Below are positions 5,034 to 15,714 of a DNA stretch of 57,712 nucleotides, piece by piece (the first letter of the stretch is position 1; each line of letters starts with the position of its first letter). A program made the translations under genes and the position numbers. This stretch comes from Cytophagales bacterium (GTDB taxonomy: Bacteria; Bacteroidota; Bacteroidia; Cytophagales; Spirosomataceae). The stretch is from contig JAAFJP010000036.1 of the NCBI GenBank assembly GCA_013298125.1, positions 1 to 57,712 of the forward strand. The letters are read 5' to 3'. The notes under the pieces are model-generated. The model saw only the letters and a list, made by a program, of their open reading frames with translations, was not told where the DNA came from and ran no database searches.

Positions 5034-8000
5034 ATGGTAACAACTTTCCAACGCTCTATGAGTGTGCTTGTCTGCACATTCCTGTTCAACCTTGTCTCAT
5101 TTGCACAAGAAAAAGAAACTCCTAAAACTCCCACACCTGCACCCGTGGAACAACCAAAAGCTACTCCTACCAACAAGGAGCAAAAGCCAATTACGCCAAT
5201 CGCTGATAAAAAAGATGATGGTGGAACGGGCGATGGTGGAACAGGTGATGGAGACGATAAGGATAAAGACCCCAAAGATAAATCTCCCAAAGACGGTTTA
5301 GCCAGTTCTGTATCAGGCGGTCAAGCTGCGGGAACATCACCCACCGCATCCCCCGAAACAGCTTTTCAAAATAATATAGGTGATATTCCTGTCAATACTT
5401 TTACAGGTACTGCGGGTGTACCCATTCCCATTTATACGCTCAAAGAAGGAAATCTAAGTGTTCCGATTACTTTGTATCATAATGCTTCTGGGGTGAGAGC
5501 TCACGATGTGGCTGCATGGACAGGAATGAATACGACCATTTCCGCAGGAGCTTTCTTATCAAAAATAGTGAGAGGGATTCCAGATGAAGGGAAATTGGAG
5601 TACGTAAGCTACGGGAATAATACCAGCACTACCCGAAAAGGATTTTATCAGCACGGTTTAAAAGCGGATAATAGTGAGGAAAATGACTCTGAACCCGATT
5701 TATATTTCCTCAATGTAAACGGAGCTACCTATAAATTTACTTTTGGAGCAACACTTCTCTATGACCCCGTAACCAATAGCTATTATCGTAAAGCCGTATT
5801 TTTCCCTGATGCAGATATAGAAATTCGGGTTACTTATCAGCATTTTATTCCGTGGAAAGAATCTTCTATCAACAATAATATTGGTCGTTTTATTAATTGG
5901 AAAGTAACTATGCCCGATGGAATGATTTATACATTTGCGGGTACTCCTGAGACGATTGAGGCTACTTTTGAGGTGGAAGCAAAAACGGCTCAGACACAAA
6001 ATATCTATCAAGAAATATCAGGGCAACCCGTTAATCATGATGAAATTTTACGATATGCCAAAAACAATAAAGTTACATCGGCTTGGTACGTTACCAAGAT
6101 GGAATCCCCTTTTGGTAATCATATAGACTTTACTTATTTACCGTCCAAATACGCCTTTTTTAAATTAGCCGACCAAGAAGCCCAAACCAATAATTGTACT
6201 TTTTCTGGTCTATCTCAGTCTATCAATAAGGTCTTTGTTCAGGCTTCTACTTTGTCTAAAATCGAAAGTCAAACTATACGAGTATTATTCAATAAAGAAA
6301 CTTATTCATGTATTGTCAATCCCAACAAAGGACAAGAAGGTGAACCTGACTCGCTTTGTAAAGCTATATCGGGGAATATTACACGGGATGATATTGATGG
6401 TTGGCAAAAATATCCTGTTGGTTCTCAGTTTTTTACAGGCACAAATGCTAATAAAATTCTCAACAATATTGCTGTAATTGATATAGGCACTGGTAAAACC
6501 CTCGATTGGACTTTTGAATACGAGAATAAAATAAGTACACTTTATGACCTCAGTCCAAATGCTTATGGTTACTCAACCAATGAAGTAGGAAATACCCATT
6601 TGAATAGATTTTTTCTTAAAAAAATCATATTTCCCAATAATAATAACTATCGACTTACTTATGGTTCGTCAAATAGTGGTATTCCAAGTAGATTCACCCA
6701 AAGAATTGACCATTGGGGTTACTTCAACAACCCCACTTTCACCACAAATACAGGCTTAATCGGTAGAGATTATACCCGTCCTTGTGTAAGTGTTGGAACA
6801 AAAAGAGATACGGATAATTCAGGATTCTATGCACAATATTATACCCTTGATAGCCTTATCAGTTCCACAGGGTCTGCCGTAAAATTTACTTACGATAACC
6901 ACGAAGCCTCAAATTTTTCTGGTAAAATTGGCGGTAGTCGTATTCGTCAAGTTGAAACTATTGATTTGATTTCTGGTGTAAGAACAATTAAAACGTATGA
7001 CTATCTGAAAGCGGACGGTACAACATCATCTGGTTTTATTGCTCTTAAACCCCTGTATCATTTCACGGATTTAAGCAATAATGAGTTTTGGAATTCAGGT
7101 ATATACGTTCAACTTTTGGGACAATCTGGAAAACCTGCGGTGGGGTATAGTCGGGTTGTAGAAAAAACGATAACACCTTCTTTCGTTGGTAGTAATAATT
7201 TAGGCTCAACAGTAACAGAGTATAGTCAAAATTTAACCGAGATTGATTTAGTCTTACCCATTGGCGGAATCGTTACACAGTCTTATACGGTTCGTCCTTG
7301 GAAAAATCATTTTTATCAAGATTATGCTAATGGCTTGCCATTAAGTGTAAAAACTTATAATAGTGGTGGAACAATTATAACAGAAAAAACATCAAATTAT
7401 GGTTACGGTATCTCTGATAATTCCGCAATCAACGGTTATAAATCCTTTCGTTCAAATGGTCAGAATTATAATTTTCAGGAACAATTTACAGAGGGTCTGA
7501 GTAAATATCGTCTTCAATCTGAGATAGTAAAGGCATATAGTCAAGACGGAACAAATCCCGTTGAAAATATTACTACCTATACTTATAAAGACCAAATGCC
7601 AGTTACTTACAAGACGGCATACCCTGGAAAACATAACCAAGTCGTTAAAACGGAAAGTACAGATAGCTACGGTTATTCTAACGAGACTTTTTATAAATAT
7701 GCTTTTGATTTCAACTTTGGAAGGGACTCTTCCATTTCATATCAAGTATGCTACGATATTAATTATATTCCAGTAGATTGTAGTTCTCCCAATGTTGAAC
7801 CAACTTATACGGAAACTTACTACAATTATTTCCCTCATATTCCTAATGACTCCGAAGCCAAAGGAATTTACCAACTTCAACAGAAAAAAATAGGAGCAGC
7901 AGTTATTGAAACATTTGCCAAAAAGAACGGAAATGTTGTGGCGGCATCCTATCAGAACTTTCAAGAAACAGCAACTACTGAACATCAATCAGGCTTAGAA

Positions 8001-11000
8001 AAAGAAAGTTATGTAGCTGAAAATCTACCTATTACTAATTTCACAGAAGCCATTTATACCCGCTCTACCACGGCTGAAAGTTTTACAAAAGACTCAAATT
8101 ATGACTTAAAAGTAACTATCGAAAAATATAATCCTTTGGGAATGCCCCAAGTCATACAAACTCGTTTTGGGGCAAGGGATTCAATCGTTTATGATGGTAC
8201 GAATACTTTGATATTAGAGAAACATTCCAACATTAGTGCTTATGATGAGAACCGAATCAAAATGGAGTACAATCCTGTTCTTTTTGGCGTGAGTAAGGAA
8301 ATAGCTACCAATGATTTAGAGATTAGAAAAGAATTTTACGATGATGGAAGGCTCAAACAAATTAAAGATAAAGACGGGAAGGTACTTAAACATTATCAGT
8401 ATTATTATCGTGGTCAGAACGATGCAGACCCACATTTAAGTACAGGAAACACCCATAATCGTATCATTACCAGAGTCCCACGCATTGCCACGACTGATGC
8501 ACTTTCTTTGGATTACGACCAATGTATGATTTCTGTATCGTATATGTCGGGGTCAGGAGTTACCTTACAAACCGTATCGTATAAGGCATCTACAAATAAG
8601 AAGGATATGATTTCTGGGGTCACACTTTTTGACGAATTTGGTCGTCCTAATAAGGTTATTTTACCGATTGAAAGTAATTATGATGATGGGCGTTACACGC
8701 ATTCGGGTATTCTCAATTTTAATGAAGCATCTTCAAAATATCCTTATGATTATGCCCCCACTATCCAAAGTGTGATAGAAAAAGCACGGATTTTCTACAA
8801 TGACGATGCCCCTTACACTTCTATTGCAGAATACGAAAACTCTCCCCTCAGTAGAGCATTCAAAACCTATGGAGTGGGTAAAGCGTGGCGAGATAATTCA
8901 AAATATTCTGAAATAAAATACGAAACAGCCACGGGAATTAAGAAATTCACGGTTTTATATAATAGCACTACCGTAACCGTTGGTACGTACTCAGATTATG
9001 TACTTACCAAAAAAACCTTGATGGATGAACAAGGAAATTTGATTGTTGAGTACACCGACAAATCAGGAAACTTAGTACAGAAAGATATACAAGTGAGCGG
9101 TACGGCAAGTAACCCCGTATTTTTATCGACAGCTTATATTTTTGATGATACTGGTAAAATTCGCTACACGCTTAACCCGAAAGCATACTCTTTACTGTCA
9201 GGTTTGGCTTCTTTTGATGAAACTCATGCCGCATTTGAACCAAACGTTTATAGTTACAAATACGATGGGCGTTTTAGAGTAAAGGAAAAGAAATCCCCTG
9301 GCATTGGAACTAATAAAGTGATTTACAACCGTCTCAATCAAGTATGTATGTCTCAGGACTCTCATGAGGCACTGACCAATACGTATAACTATATAAAATA
9401 CGATGGTCAAAATCGCACCGCCCAAACGGGACAATTGACAAACACAAATAGTCCAGATGTCATACAGGGCTATTTTGACGCTTTCACAGGCTCAAAACAG
9501 TTTGAAGAAAGAAGTACAGCTTCGGGTAATGTTCAACAATATACAAACCGTTCTTTTCCTTCTACTTTGAGTACATCAATCAATGATGCAAGTCTTAAAA
9601 CGGTTACATTTTTTGATGATTACGATTGGAGAACAAACAGCACCATATCAGGAAGTATTGCTGATTTTGGTTTTCAAGCTAATCCCTACAATGCTTCGGC
9701 ATACTCTGCCACCAATGCAAGAGGGTTAAGTACGGGAGGGCTATCCAAAATTGAAATTTATGGAAATTTCTTTTTCCCTGCGACCACATACCACGATGAT
9801 AAAAATAGAAGTATTCAGTCCATAAATTACCATAATCTTTTGGCTCGTAATCAAAGCGATGTTCAATACAATTTCATCGGTGAGATTCTACAAAACCAAA
9901 TGACTTATCGTAAACAGGGGGTAAGCGACCATATCCGAACGATTGAGCAAACCTTAGACAATATGGGCAGACGTACCGAAATGTACTACACGCTCAAAGA
10001 AGGAACGACCAATAAAGTAGCCAGAATGAAAATGGCGAATTATGCCTACGATAACATCGGAAGGCTAAAATTAAAGGGCGTACAGCCTTCCAATGCGGTT
10101 TCTACCAAACAGACAGGTCTTTGGACGGATGTTAATACGTGGCTCAAAGGAATAATCCCAACCATTAACGATGCCGTAGTTATCAACCAAAATCATGTGG
10201 TTACTGTGCCGTCTAATCAGACCGCCACGGCAGGAAGTTTATACGACAAAGGTACACTAACTTTTCAAACAAATAGTACCTTGCAAATGGGAACGCTCCC
10301 CGCCAATCAACAGGGGGCAGCTCTCCAACTCATTGAATATTCCTATAATGTTAGGGGTCAGATGCGAGGTTTGAATCTAAATAGTGCAGGAAATTTAGCG
10401 GCTTCTGACGAGAGATTATTTAGCTATCTTTTGGAATATCATGAAACGGGTCAATATTTTGACGGTAGCATAGCTAAACAATCTTGGCTTTCCAAGACAA
10501 CTTCTACGGCTCAAATCCGTTCTTATGTTTTTTCGTATGACAAGTCGAATAGGCTCCAAAATGCTATATACTCAGGGGCATCGGGTGAAAATTATTCTAT
10601 TCCAACCATTACGTATGATGTCAATGGAAACATTACCTTTATGTCTCGTATGGGTAAATCAGGAGCGAGTACGGTAAAAATTGACTCCCTTGATTATCAA
10701 TACTTTAACAACGGTGATAAGCTAAAATCTGTTACGGATTACGCTCCTAATGCCCAAGCGGAAGGCTTTAAAAATGGTACGAATGGAGGCGATGACTATG
10801 AGTATTATCCAGATGGAAAACTCAAAAAAGATTTAAACCGAAATATTGATGCAATCGAATATAATTTCTTAGATTTAGTCTCGAAAATTTCCCGTGGCAA
10901 CGGTGATTACATTGAGTACAAATATACCAGTACAGGAGAAAAGCGACAAACGAAAAGGCACATCGGAGGTAATGACAGCTATACGCTCTTTGATGGTGAA

Positions 11001-12398
11001 ATGATTTACAGTTATGCAGGTACAAATCCAATTCTGAATAACTTTGTCGTTTCGGAAGTACAAAATGAAGAAGGAAGATTTGTCAATAATCGTTTGGAGT
11101 ATGGTTATACTGACCACTTAGGAAACCTACGATTGAGTTATCGTGATAGCTCAGGAGTTGCCAAGGTTGTCCAGAGTAACGTTTATGATGCTTGGGGTAT
11201 GGAAATTCGCTCTTTGCGTTATTTAGCATCAGGAGCAACAAAAGATAAATATTCTTGGCAAGGCAAAGAAGATTTAAGCGAGGACGGTTTAGAAGATTGG
11301 TCAGATTTTGGATGGAGGATTGAAGACAGAACATTAGGACGTTGGTTTACGCCTGACCCTGTGGACCAGTTTGATGCCGTGAGTACCTACGCTTTTGTTG
11401 GTAATAATCCAATTTCACGAATTGACCCAGATGGAAGAGAAGTAGTAACCGCTATCTTAGTAGGTGCTTTGATTGGGGCATTAACTAATACGGCTTCTCA
11501 GGTAATTAAAAATAATGGTTTCGACAATTGGAACTGGAATAGTTTTGGTATAAGTGTCATAACAGGAGGAATCGGTGGCGGACTTGGTGCTGCATTATCT
11601 GGTTCGTTTGGGATTGGGAATACAATAGCAGGTTCTGTATTTAGAGGTGCAGCAGGTGGTGCAATATCTGGTGGTGTTACAGGTGGATTTGCTTCGATTT
11701 TTTCTGGGGGTAATTTCTGGGAAGGGTTTGCTAATGGTGCTTTAAGCGGTGCAATAGTAGGTGGTATTATGAATGGAGGAAGTTTTCTAAAAACCCGTGC
11801 TTCATTCAGGTCATTTCAAGCAAGAACTGCGGGGGTTAATTCTCTTCAACCACGTGGAGCATCTGCATTGGAGGTGGGTGCTGATGATGGTTGGGGTGGT
11901 GGATTTTCAAGACCAAACATTAGACAAATTGAGACAAATTTTACACAAGTTACGCAGTCACCTGCAAGTGATTTATTTGTAAATCCGAGCGGTGGACTTT
12001 TGAGAGGACAAGATGGCTTTGGTTCTGGTGCGTGGGGGGCTTCACGTGATGGAGGTGCAAGACTTCATCAAGGAATTGATATATTATCAGATGTCAATCA
12101 AAATATTGAATCACCTTTTTCTGGAAGATTACAATACTTATCAGGTTCTAAGCGAGGTGTAGATATATTCCCAACAGACCCTACCACAGGAGTAGATAAA
12201 GTAAGAATTTTATATGTAAATAGACCAGCATCAATGGTGGCTGGTGTGAATTATGATATTTCCGCTGGAAACCCCATAGGAACGTCGGCTCAATTATCTA
12301 CATTAGGCTATCCAAGCGGTGTACCACAACACATACACGTACAAGTTCAAGTAAATGGTAGATGGGTAAATCCAACACCATATTTTTTTCCAAGATAA
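5034..12398 (+). CDS. Giant secreted Rhs-repeat protein with M23 peptidase tip
   Basis: 2454 aa from the ATG at 5034. The frame opens further upstream (4878), but that part is the palindromic leader, whereas 5034 gives a signal peptide ('MSVLVCTFLFNLVSFAQEKE' nearby). Order: signal; Pro/Lys/Gly/Asp-rich linker; 'GDIPVNTFTGTAGVPIPIY' start domain; long YD-repeat body; a W..TW..G..P..D beta module near residue 1695; Rhs core ('DHLGNLRLSY', 'RWFTPDP', 'DPDGRE') ending near 2135; Gly-rich hydrophobic segment; a tail with HxxxD ('HQGID', H2345, D2349) and HxH ('HIHV', H2433, H2435), the zinc ligands of M23 (LytM-type) peptidoglycan endopeptidases. This is a polymorphic-toxin layout with a cell-wall-cutting tip. 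Export route is not visible here. Secreted-protein genes follow immediately. Confidence 0.88.
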   Translation: MVTTFQRSMSVLVCTFLFNLVSFAQEKETPKTPTPAPVEQPKATPTNKEQKPITPIADKKDDGGTGDGGTGDGDDKDKDPKDKSPKDGLASSVSGGQAAGTSPTASPETAFQNNIGDIPVNTFTGTAGVPIPIYTLKEGNLSVPITLYHNASGVRAHDVAAWTGMNTTISAGAFLSKIVRGIPDEGKLEYVSYGNNTSTTRKGFYQHGLKADNSEENDSEPDLYFLNVNGATYKFTFGATLLYDPVTNSYYRKAVFFPDADIEIRVTYQHFIPWKESSINNNIGRFINWKVTMPDGMIYTFAGTPETIEATFEVEAKTAQTQNIYQEISGQPVNHDEILRYAKNNKVTSAWYVTKMESPFGNHIDFTYLPSKYAFFKLADQEAQTNNCTFSGLSQSINKVFVQASTLSKIESQTIRVLFNKETYSCIVNPNKGQEGEPDSLCKAISGNITRDDIDGWQKYPVGSQFFTGTNANKILNNIAVIDIGTGKTLDWTFEYENKISTLYDLSPNAYGYSTNEVGNTHLNRFFLKKIIFPNNNNYRLTYGSSNSGIPSRFTQRIDHWGYFNNPTFTTNTGLIGRDYTRPCVSVGTKRDTDNSGFYAQYYTLDSLISSTGSAVKFTYDNHEASNFSGKIGGSRIRQVETIDLISGVRTIKTYDYLKADGTTSSGFIALKPLYHFTDLSNNEFWNSGIYVQLLGQSGKPAVGYSRVVEKTITPSFVGSNNLGSTVTEYSQNLTEIDLVLPIGGIVTQSYTVRPWKNHFYQDYANGLPLSVKTYNSGGTIITEKTSNYGYGISDNSAINGYKSFRSNGQNYNFQEQFTEGLSKYRLQSEIVKAYSQDGTNPVENITTYTYKDQMPVTYKTAYPGKHNQVVKTESTDSYGYSNETFYKYAFDFNFGRDSSISYQVCYDINYIPVDCSSPNVEPTYTETYYNYFPHIPNDSEAKGIYQLQQKKIGAAVIETFAKKNGNVVAASYQNFQETATTEHQSGLEKESYVAENLPITNFTEAIYTRSTTAESFTKDSNYDLKVTIEKYNPLGMPQVIQTRFGARDSIVYDGTNTLILEKHSNISAYDENRIKMEYNPVLFGVSKEIATNDLEIRKEFYDDGRLKQIKDKDGKVLKHYQYYYRGQNDADPHLSTGNTHNRIITRVPRIATTDALSLDYDQCMISVSYMSGSGVTLQTVSYKASTNKKDMISGVTLFDEFGRPNKVILPIESNYDDGRYTHSGILNFNEASSKYPYDYAPTIQSVIEKARIFYNDDAPYTSIAEYENSPLSRAFKTYGVGKAWRDNSKYSEIKYETATGIKKFTVLYNSTTVTVGTYSDYVLTKKTLMDEQGNLIVEYTDKSGNLVQKDIQVSGTASNPVFLSTAYIFDDTGKIRYTLNPKAYSLLSGLASFDETHAAFEPNVYSYKYDGRFRVKEKKSPGIGTNKVIYNRLNQVCMSQDSHEALTNTYNYIKYDGQNRTAQTGQLTNTNSPDVIQGYFDAFTGSKQFEERSTASGNVQQYTNRSFPSTLSTSINDASLKTVTFFDDYDWRTNSTISGSIADFGFQANPYNASAYSATNARGLSTGGLSKIEIYGNFFFPATTYHDDKNRSIQSINYHNLLARNQSDVQYNFIGEILQNQMTYRKQGVSDHIRTIEQTLDNMGRRTEMYYTLKEGTTNKVARMKMANYAYDNIGRLKLKGVQPSNAVSTKQTGLWTDVNTWLKGIIPTINDAVVINQNHVVTVPSNQTATAGSLYDKGTLTFQTNSTLQMGTLPANQQGAALQLIEYSYNVRGQMRGLNLNSAGNLAASDERLFSYLLEYHETGQYFDGSIAKQSWLSKTTSTAQIRSYVFSYDKSNRLQNAIYSGASGENYSIPTITYDVNGNITFMSRMGKSGASTVKIDSLDYQYFNNGDKLKSVTDYAPNAQAEGFKNGTNGGDDYEYYPDGKLKKDLNRNIDAIEYNFLDLVSKISRGNGDYIEYKYTSTGEKRQTKRHIGGNDSYTLFDGEMIYSYAGTNPILNNFVVSEVQNEEGRFVNNRLEYGYTDHLGNLRLSYRDSSGVAKVVQSNVYDAWGMEIRSLRYLASGATKDKYSWQGKEDLSEDGLEDWSDFGWRIEDRTLGRWFTPDPVDQFDAVSTYAFVGNNPISRIDPDGREVVTAILVGALIGALTNTASQVIKNNGFDNWNWNSFGISVITGGIGGGLGAALSGSFGIGNTIAGSVFRGAAGGAISGGVTGGFASIFSGGNFWEGFANGALSGAIVGGIMNGGSFLKTRASFRSFQARTAGVNSLQPRGASALEVGADDGWGGGFSRPNIRQIETNFTQVTQSPASDLFVNPSGGLLRGQDGFGSGAWGASRDGGARLHQGIDILSDVNQNIESPFSGRLQYLSGSKRGVDIFPTDPTTGVDKVRILYVNRPASMVAGVNYDISAGNPIGTSAQLSTLGYPSGVPQHIHVQVQVNGRWVNPTPYFFPR

Positions 12399-12422
12399 AA
12401 ACAACGATAAACAAATCAAATA

Positions 12423-12830
12423 ATGAAAAAGCCATTATCCATATTTTTTTTACTCTCATTTTTTGTGAGTATTATTAATGCTCAAAGCTCAATTAATAAA
12501 AGAATTTTAATTGGGAAATGGGAGTACAGTAAGAAAAACGACAAAAACCTTTTTGTAGAGTGTCCAGATGTTTTAAATTTCAAAAGTGATGGCAAATATA
12601 CTGTTCTTAATGAATGTTATGGAAATGATGGGATGAACCCCATAGTTGAAACAGGTTTTTGGAGACTGAATAGTGATAAAAAACAAGTTATTTTAAGTAG
12701 GAAATTTCTTATCAATTATTATTTCTTAGGAAGTCAAAAAGAAAAAATAACTATGAAAATTATAAAGTTTACAGGTAAATCTTTGATAATTAAATTCGGT
12801 GGCAAAGTAGAGCTTTATGAAAAAAAATAG
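12423..12830 (+). CDS. Secreted lipocalin-like protein, candidate immunity protein
   Basis: 135 aa with a clear signal peptide ('MKKPLSIFFLLSFFVSIINA', cleavage before QSS). The mature part has the pattern 'IGKWEY', 'LNFKSDGKYTV', 'TGFWRL' typical of small lipocalin-like beta barrels in Bacteroidota, plus two Cys. It starts 24 bases after the rhs1 stop, exactly where an immunity gene sits in polymorphic-toxin loci. A periplasmic location suits protection from a peptidoglycan-cutting tip. Immunity is inferred from position. Confidence 0.65.
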   Translation: MKKPLSIFFLLSFFVSIINAQSSINKRILIGKWEYSKKNDKNLFVECPDVLNFKSDGKYTVLNECYGNDGMNPIVETGFWRLNSDKKQVILSRKFLINYYFLGSQKEKITMKIIKFTGKSLIIKFGGKVELYEKK

Positions 12831-12902
12831 TTTTTATCAAAAACTTTTACTTTACTTAAACAATGGCGGAGTGAAACCATAATTTCATTTTGTTGTAAAA
12901 AT

Positions 12903-13292
12903 ATGAAAAAGTTAATTTTGATATTTTTGCTTTTCACAAAAGCATTTCAATTACTGGCACAAACACCAAGAGTTAATTGTGCCAAAGCCACAACACAACT
13001 TGAAATGAATATTTGTGAGGAGCAAAAATATCTAAAAGTCGATAAAGAGCTAAATGGTCTTTATCAAAAAATAATGGGTGTTTTGAAAGAAAAGCAAATG
13101 AATGAAGTTAAAACCCAACTAATTATTTCACAGAAAAAATGGATAGAATTACGAGATAGTAATGCTAAAACTTATGAGATAATTTATAAAGGTGGGAGTT
13201 CAATGGCTATGAATGCAATGGCATCTAAAACTTTGCTCACAACGCAACGCATACAAGACTTAAAAGGGCTTTTTCAGCAACTTTCTCTATGA
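12903..13292 (+). CDS. LprI/DUF1311-family putative lysozyme-inhibitor-like protein
   Basis: 129 aa with a signal peptide ending near 'FQLLAQ'. The mature protein shows the DUF1311/LprI signature: 'VNCAKATTQLEMNICEEQ' (two spaced Cys), 'LNGLYQKI', 'SQKKWIELRDSNA'. LprI proteins are secreted or lipid-anchored and some inhibit lysozyme. Placed two genes after an Rhs protein with an M23 tip, it is a strong candidate for immunity or wall protection. The stop overlaps the next gene's ATG by 4 bases. Family call is good; role is inference. Confidence 0.75.
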   Translation: MKKLILIFLLFTKAFQLLAQTPRVNCAKATTQLEMNICEEQKYLKVDKELNGLYQKIMGVLKEKQMNEVKTQLIISQKKWIELRDSNAKTYEIIYKGGSSMAMNAMASKTLLTTQRIQDLKGLFQQLSL

Positions 13293-13861
13293 TAAAGAAT
13301 ACTGTCATAACATTTTTTCTCATTGGCATCAACGGTGCTTTTGCTCAGGAGTCCAAGAGCAATACTATTTCTAAAATATTCAATGAAATTGGAGAGAACA
13401 CAAGCTGTACCAATCCAAATATGATTTTGTTTTTGAATGCTTTTCCATCTTCATTCAAAGAATTAAATCTAATTTATGGATGGGATGATGAAAAAAATGT
13501 TCGTAGGGAGCTATATGACGTTGCTGAAAAACATCTTGAATTATTTGGAAAAACCTACGATTGTTCTCCGAAACAGTGGACGTTAAAGTCAATAAAAATA
13601 GCTTTGAATGGTAAATGGGATGCAGATGCAGTTAATTATTTCAAAGGCTTATTAGAAGATAAATTAAGTAAAAACCCCAAAATGTATTTCTATTACCTCT
13701 CGAAATTTACAGAGAAAGAAAATATATCATTTTGGAAATTTTTGATTGACAACCCTTTCAAAAATAAAGATATAATTTCAACATTTGAGAAAATAGCAAC
13801 GCAAGATAATAAACAGTTAAAATATTTTAAGGCTGCCGTTCGCTTAAAATGGGGGAAATAA
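13289..13861 (+). CDS. Secreted hypothetical protein (190 aa)
   Basis: Signal peptide 'MIKNTVITFFLIGINGAFAQ', then a mainly helical mature domain with two Cys ('GENTSCTNPN', 'KTYDCSPKQW'). It overlaps the LprI-like gene by 4 bases (ATGA), so it is translationally coupled to it. No family recognised. Its place in the run after rhs1 suggests an immunity or envelope role. Confidence 0.6.
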   Translation: MIKNTVITFFLIGINGAFAQESKSNTISKIFNEIGENTSCTNPNMILFLNAFPSSFKELNLIYGWDDEKNVRRELYDVAEKHLELFGKTYDCSPKQWTLKSIKIALNGKWDADAVNYFKGLLEDKLSKNPKMYFYYLSKFTEKENISFWKFLIDNPFKNKDIISTFEKIATQDNKQLKYFKAAVRLKWGK

Positions 13862-13875
13862 ATCTATCAAAAAAT

Positions 13876-14457
13876 ATGAGTAAAATCTTTTTATTTATAT
13901 TTTTTATCTCGCAAACTGGCTTCTCGCAAACTCCTAAAAATACTTGGGAGTTTGTGAGAACATCAGGACAAAAATTGACTTTCAGAAATCAAAAATCCTT
14001 TAATACAAGGCTTTTTGATTTGAAGTTTGTCGCTGTTTTAGGGACTGTAAAAAATCCATATTTTCTTGTAACTGGTCGGTCTTGTAATAATTGTGATGAA
14101 AATGAGGCAGTTCGTATTTTTGGACTCAATGATTCTAAAATACCATTAGATTCTTTAAATAGGTATCTTTATCCTGGTACTTTGAGAGATTATCGAAACG
14201 ATAAAATATTGACAATTTCTAAAATGGTTTACGGTAAATGTATCAAAGGAAATACGAACGACTTTGTTATTTGGATTCAGGAGGATATAGACGATTATGG
14301 AAAAAAAGAAAAGTCAATTTTTATGATTGAGATTACAAAAAATGGATTATCAGAGCGAAAATTAAATATTAAAAATGCTGAATATATTAAGGTTTTATCA
14401 CTAATAAACCCTTATTGTAAAGAATTAAAAGGCTTAGAATTAGATACTGAGCCATGA
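13876..14457 (+). CDS. Secreted hypothetical protein (193 aa)
   Basis: The ATG at 13876 begins 'MSKIFLFIFFISQTGFSQ', a signal peptide, and is preferred to the frame's first Met nine codons earlier, which overlaps the previous gene. The mature part has a 'SCNNCDE' Cys pair and further Cys ('GKCIKG', 'NPYCKE'), which could form disulfides in the periplasm. Spacing to the previous gene is 14 bases. Function unknown; part of the secreted set after rhs1. Confidence 0.6.
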   Translation: MSKIFLFIFFISQTGFSQTPKNTWEFVRTSGQKLTFRNQKSFNTRLFDLKFVAVLGTVKNPYFLVTGRSCNNCDENEAVRIFGLNDSKIPLDSLNRYLYPGTLRDYRNDKILTISKMVYGKCIKGNTNDFVIWIQEDIDDYGKKEKSIFMIEITKNGLSERKLNIKNAEYIKVLSLINPYCKELKGLELDTEP

Positions 14458-14496
14458 ATAATTAATGTAATCACGTAAATAAAGACAAAATAAACC

Positions 14497-15666
14497 ATGA
14501 AATCCAAAAAATTACTTTGTACAATATCATTCTTACTTTTAACAATGATTAGTTATTCACAGACCGAAAAATACCTAATCCGTATCGAGAAGCTAATGGA
14601 TAAAACGGAAAGTTCAGATTTTAAAAGAGACTTTTATATCAAAGGAATTTGGGATAATCGTTTGTTTAAAGGCAATATTGGTTTTGTTCAGAAAGGTTTA
14701 GGCAACAGGAAAGTTATTGCAGATTTTGACGGCAATATTAGCTCAGTTTTACTGGATTATCTTTCCCAAGAATACCCAGCAAAAGTTGATGAACAAGCTC
14801 CCATCGAAATAGTAGTTCAAAATTTTTGGATAAGCGAAGCCACAGGAGCAATGTCAGAAAGTGGTCGTGCTGATATGACTATTGTGTTTTGTCAAAAAGA
14901 TGAAAAAGGAGATTTCAATGCTTTGTTTACCTTTCAAGACTTTGCCGAAAATGGCGGAATGGATGTAACCGCAGGGCATTCAAAACGCATTCGTAAACTC
15001 TTGAATAAAGCTCTTTTGGAGTTTCAAAAATCTGATTGGAAATCATTAAAGCAACCTGAGCTATTCAGTTTTCAAAGATTGGACTCCACCAATAATATTT
15101 TGTCCGCAACGGTCAAGCGAAAAGGAGGATATAAAACCTTTCAAGAATTTTTCAATAACACGCCTACCGATACCACCACGGCATTTACAGTTGAACCAAT
15201 TGATGAAAACAGAGTCAATATTTCAGACCCAAACAAAGCATCAAGACGATTGAAATTGTACGGCTATTCTGACGGAGAAAACATATACATAAATTCCAAC
15301 AACTATTCTTACGACCAAAGTCATTACGCCAAAATTCAAACTTTGGGGCGTTATTCATTAGTTAAGGATAAAACATTTTCTGCATCAACCGCATCAGCTA
15401 TGTCAGTGGCTTTTGGTTTAGTAGGTTATCTTGTTTCAACAGGCATGAAGAGTAAGGTTGATGCTTTGATTGATACCAAAACAGGTTTGGCAATGCCACT
15501 AACCTATGATGTTATGAAAAGCCTTTTAGCACCATATCCGCAATACTGGAAATCGTATGAAAATGCGTACCAACGTGGTAATAGAAGTACAGATTTAATG
15601 AAGGTTTTTATCTATGATTTGAACAAAGAATACGATATTTCTATTGGGAAGATTGCGAAAGATTAA
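14497..15666 (+). CDS. Secreted hypothetical protein (389 aa)
   Basis: Signal peptide 'MKSKKLLCTISFLLLTMISY' with cleavage near SQT. The middle ('VDEQAPIEIVVQNFWISEAT') looks like a beta-rich envelope domain. A small-residue hydrophobic stretch near residues 295-320 ('SAMSVAFGLVGYLVSTGMKS') could be a membrane segment. No family recognised. It has its own 40-base upstream gap, so it may be transcribed separately from the 12.4-14.5 kb genes. Confidence 0.6.
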   Translation: MKSKKLLCTISFLLLTMISYSQTEKYLIRIEKLMDKTESSDFKRDFYIKGIWDNRLFKGNIGFVQKGLGNRKVIADFDGNISSVLLDYLSQEYPAKVDEQAPIEIVVQNFWISEATGAMSESGRADMTIVFCQKDEKGDFNALFTFQDFAENGGMDVTAGHSKRIRKLLNKALLEFQKSDWKSLKQPELFSFQRLDSTNNILSATVKRKGGYKTFQEFFNNTPTDTTTAFTVEPIDENRVNISDPNKASRRLKLYGYSDGENIYINSNNYSYDQSHYAKIQTLGRYSLVKDKTFSASTASAMSVAFGLVGYLVSTGMKSKVDALIDTKTGLAMPLTYDVMKSLLAPYPQYWKSYENAYQRGNRSTDLMKVFIYDLNKEYDISIGKIAKD

Positions 15667-15714
15667 CCAATTTATAATGTTTCCATCTATTTTTATTTCA
15701 ATTTACTAAAACAT

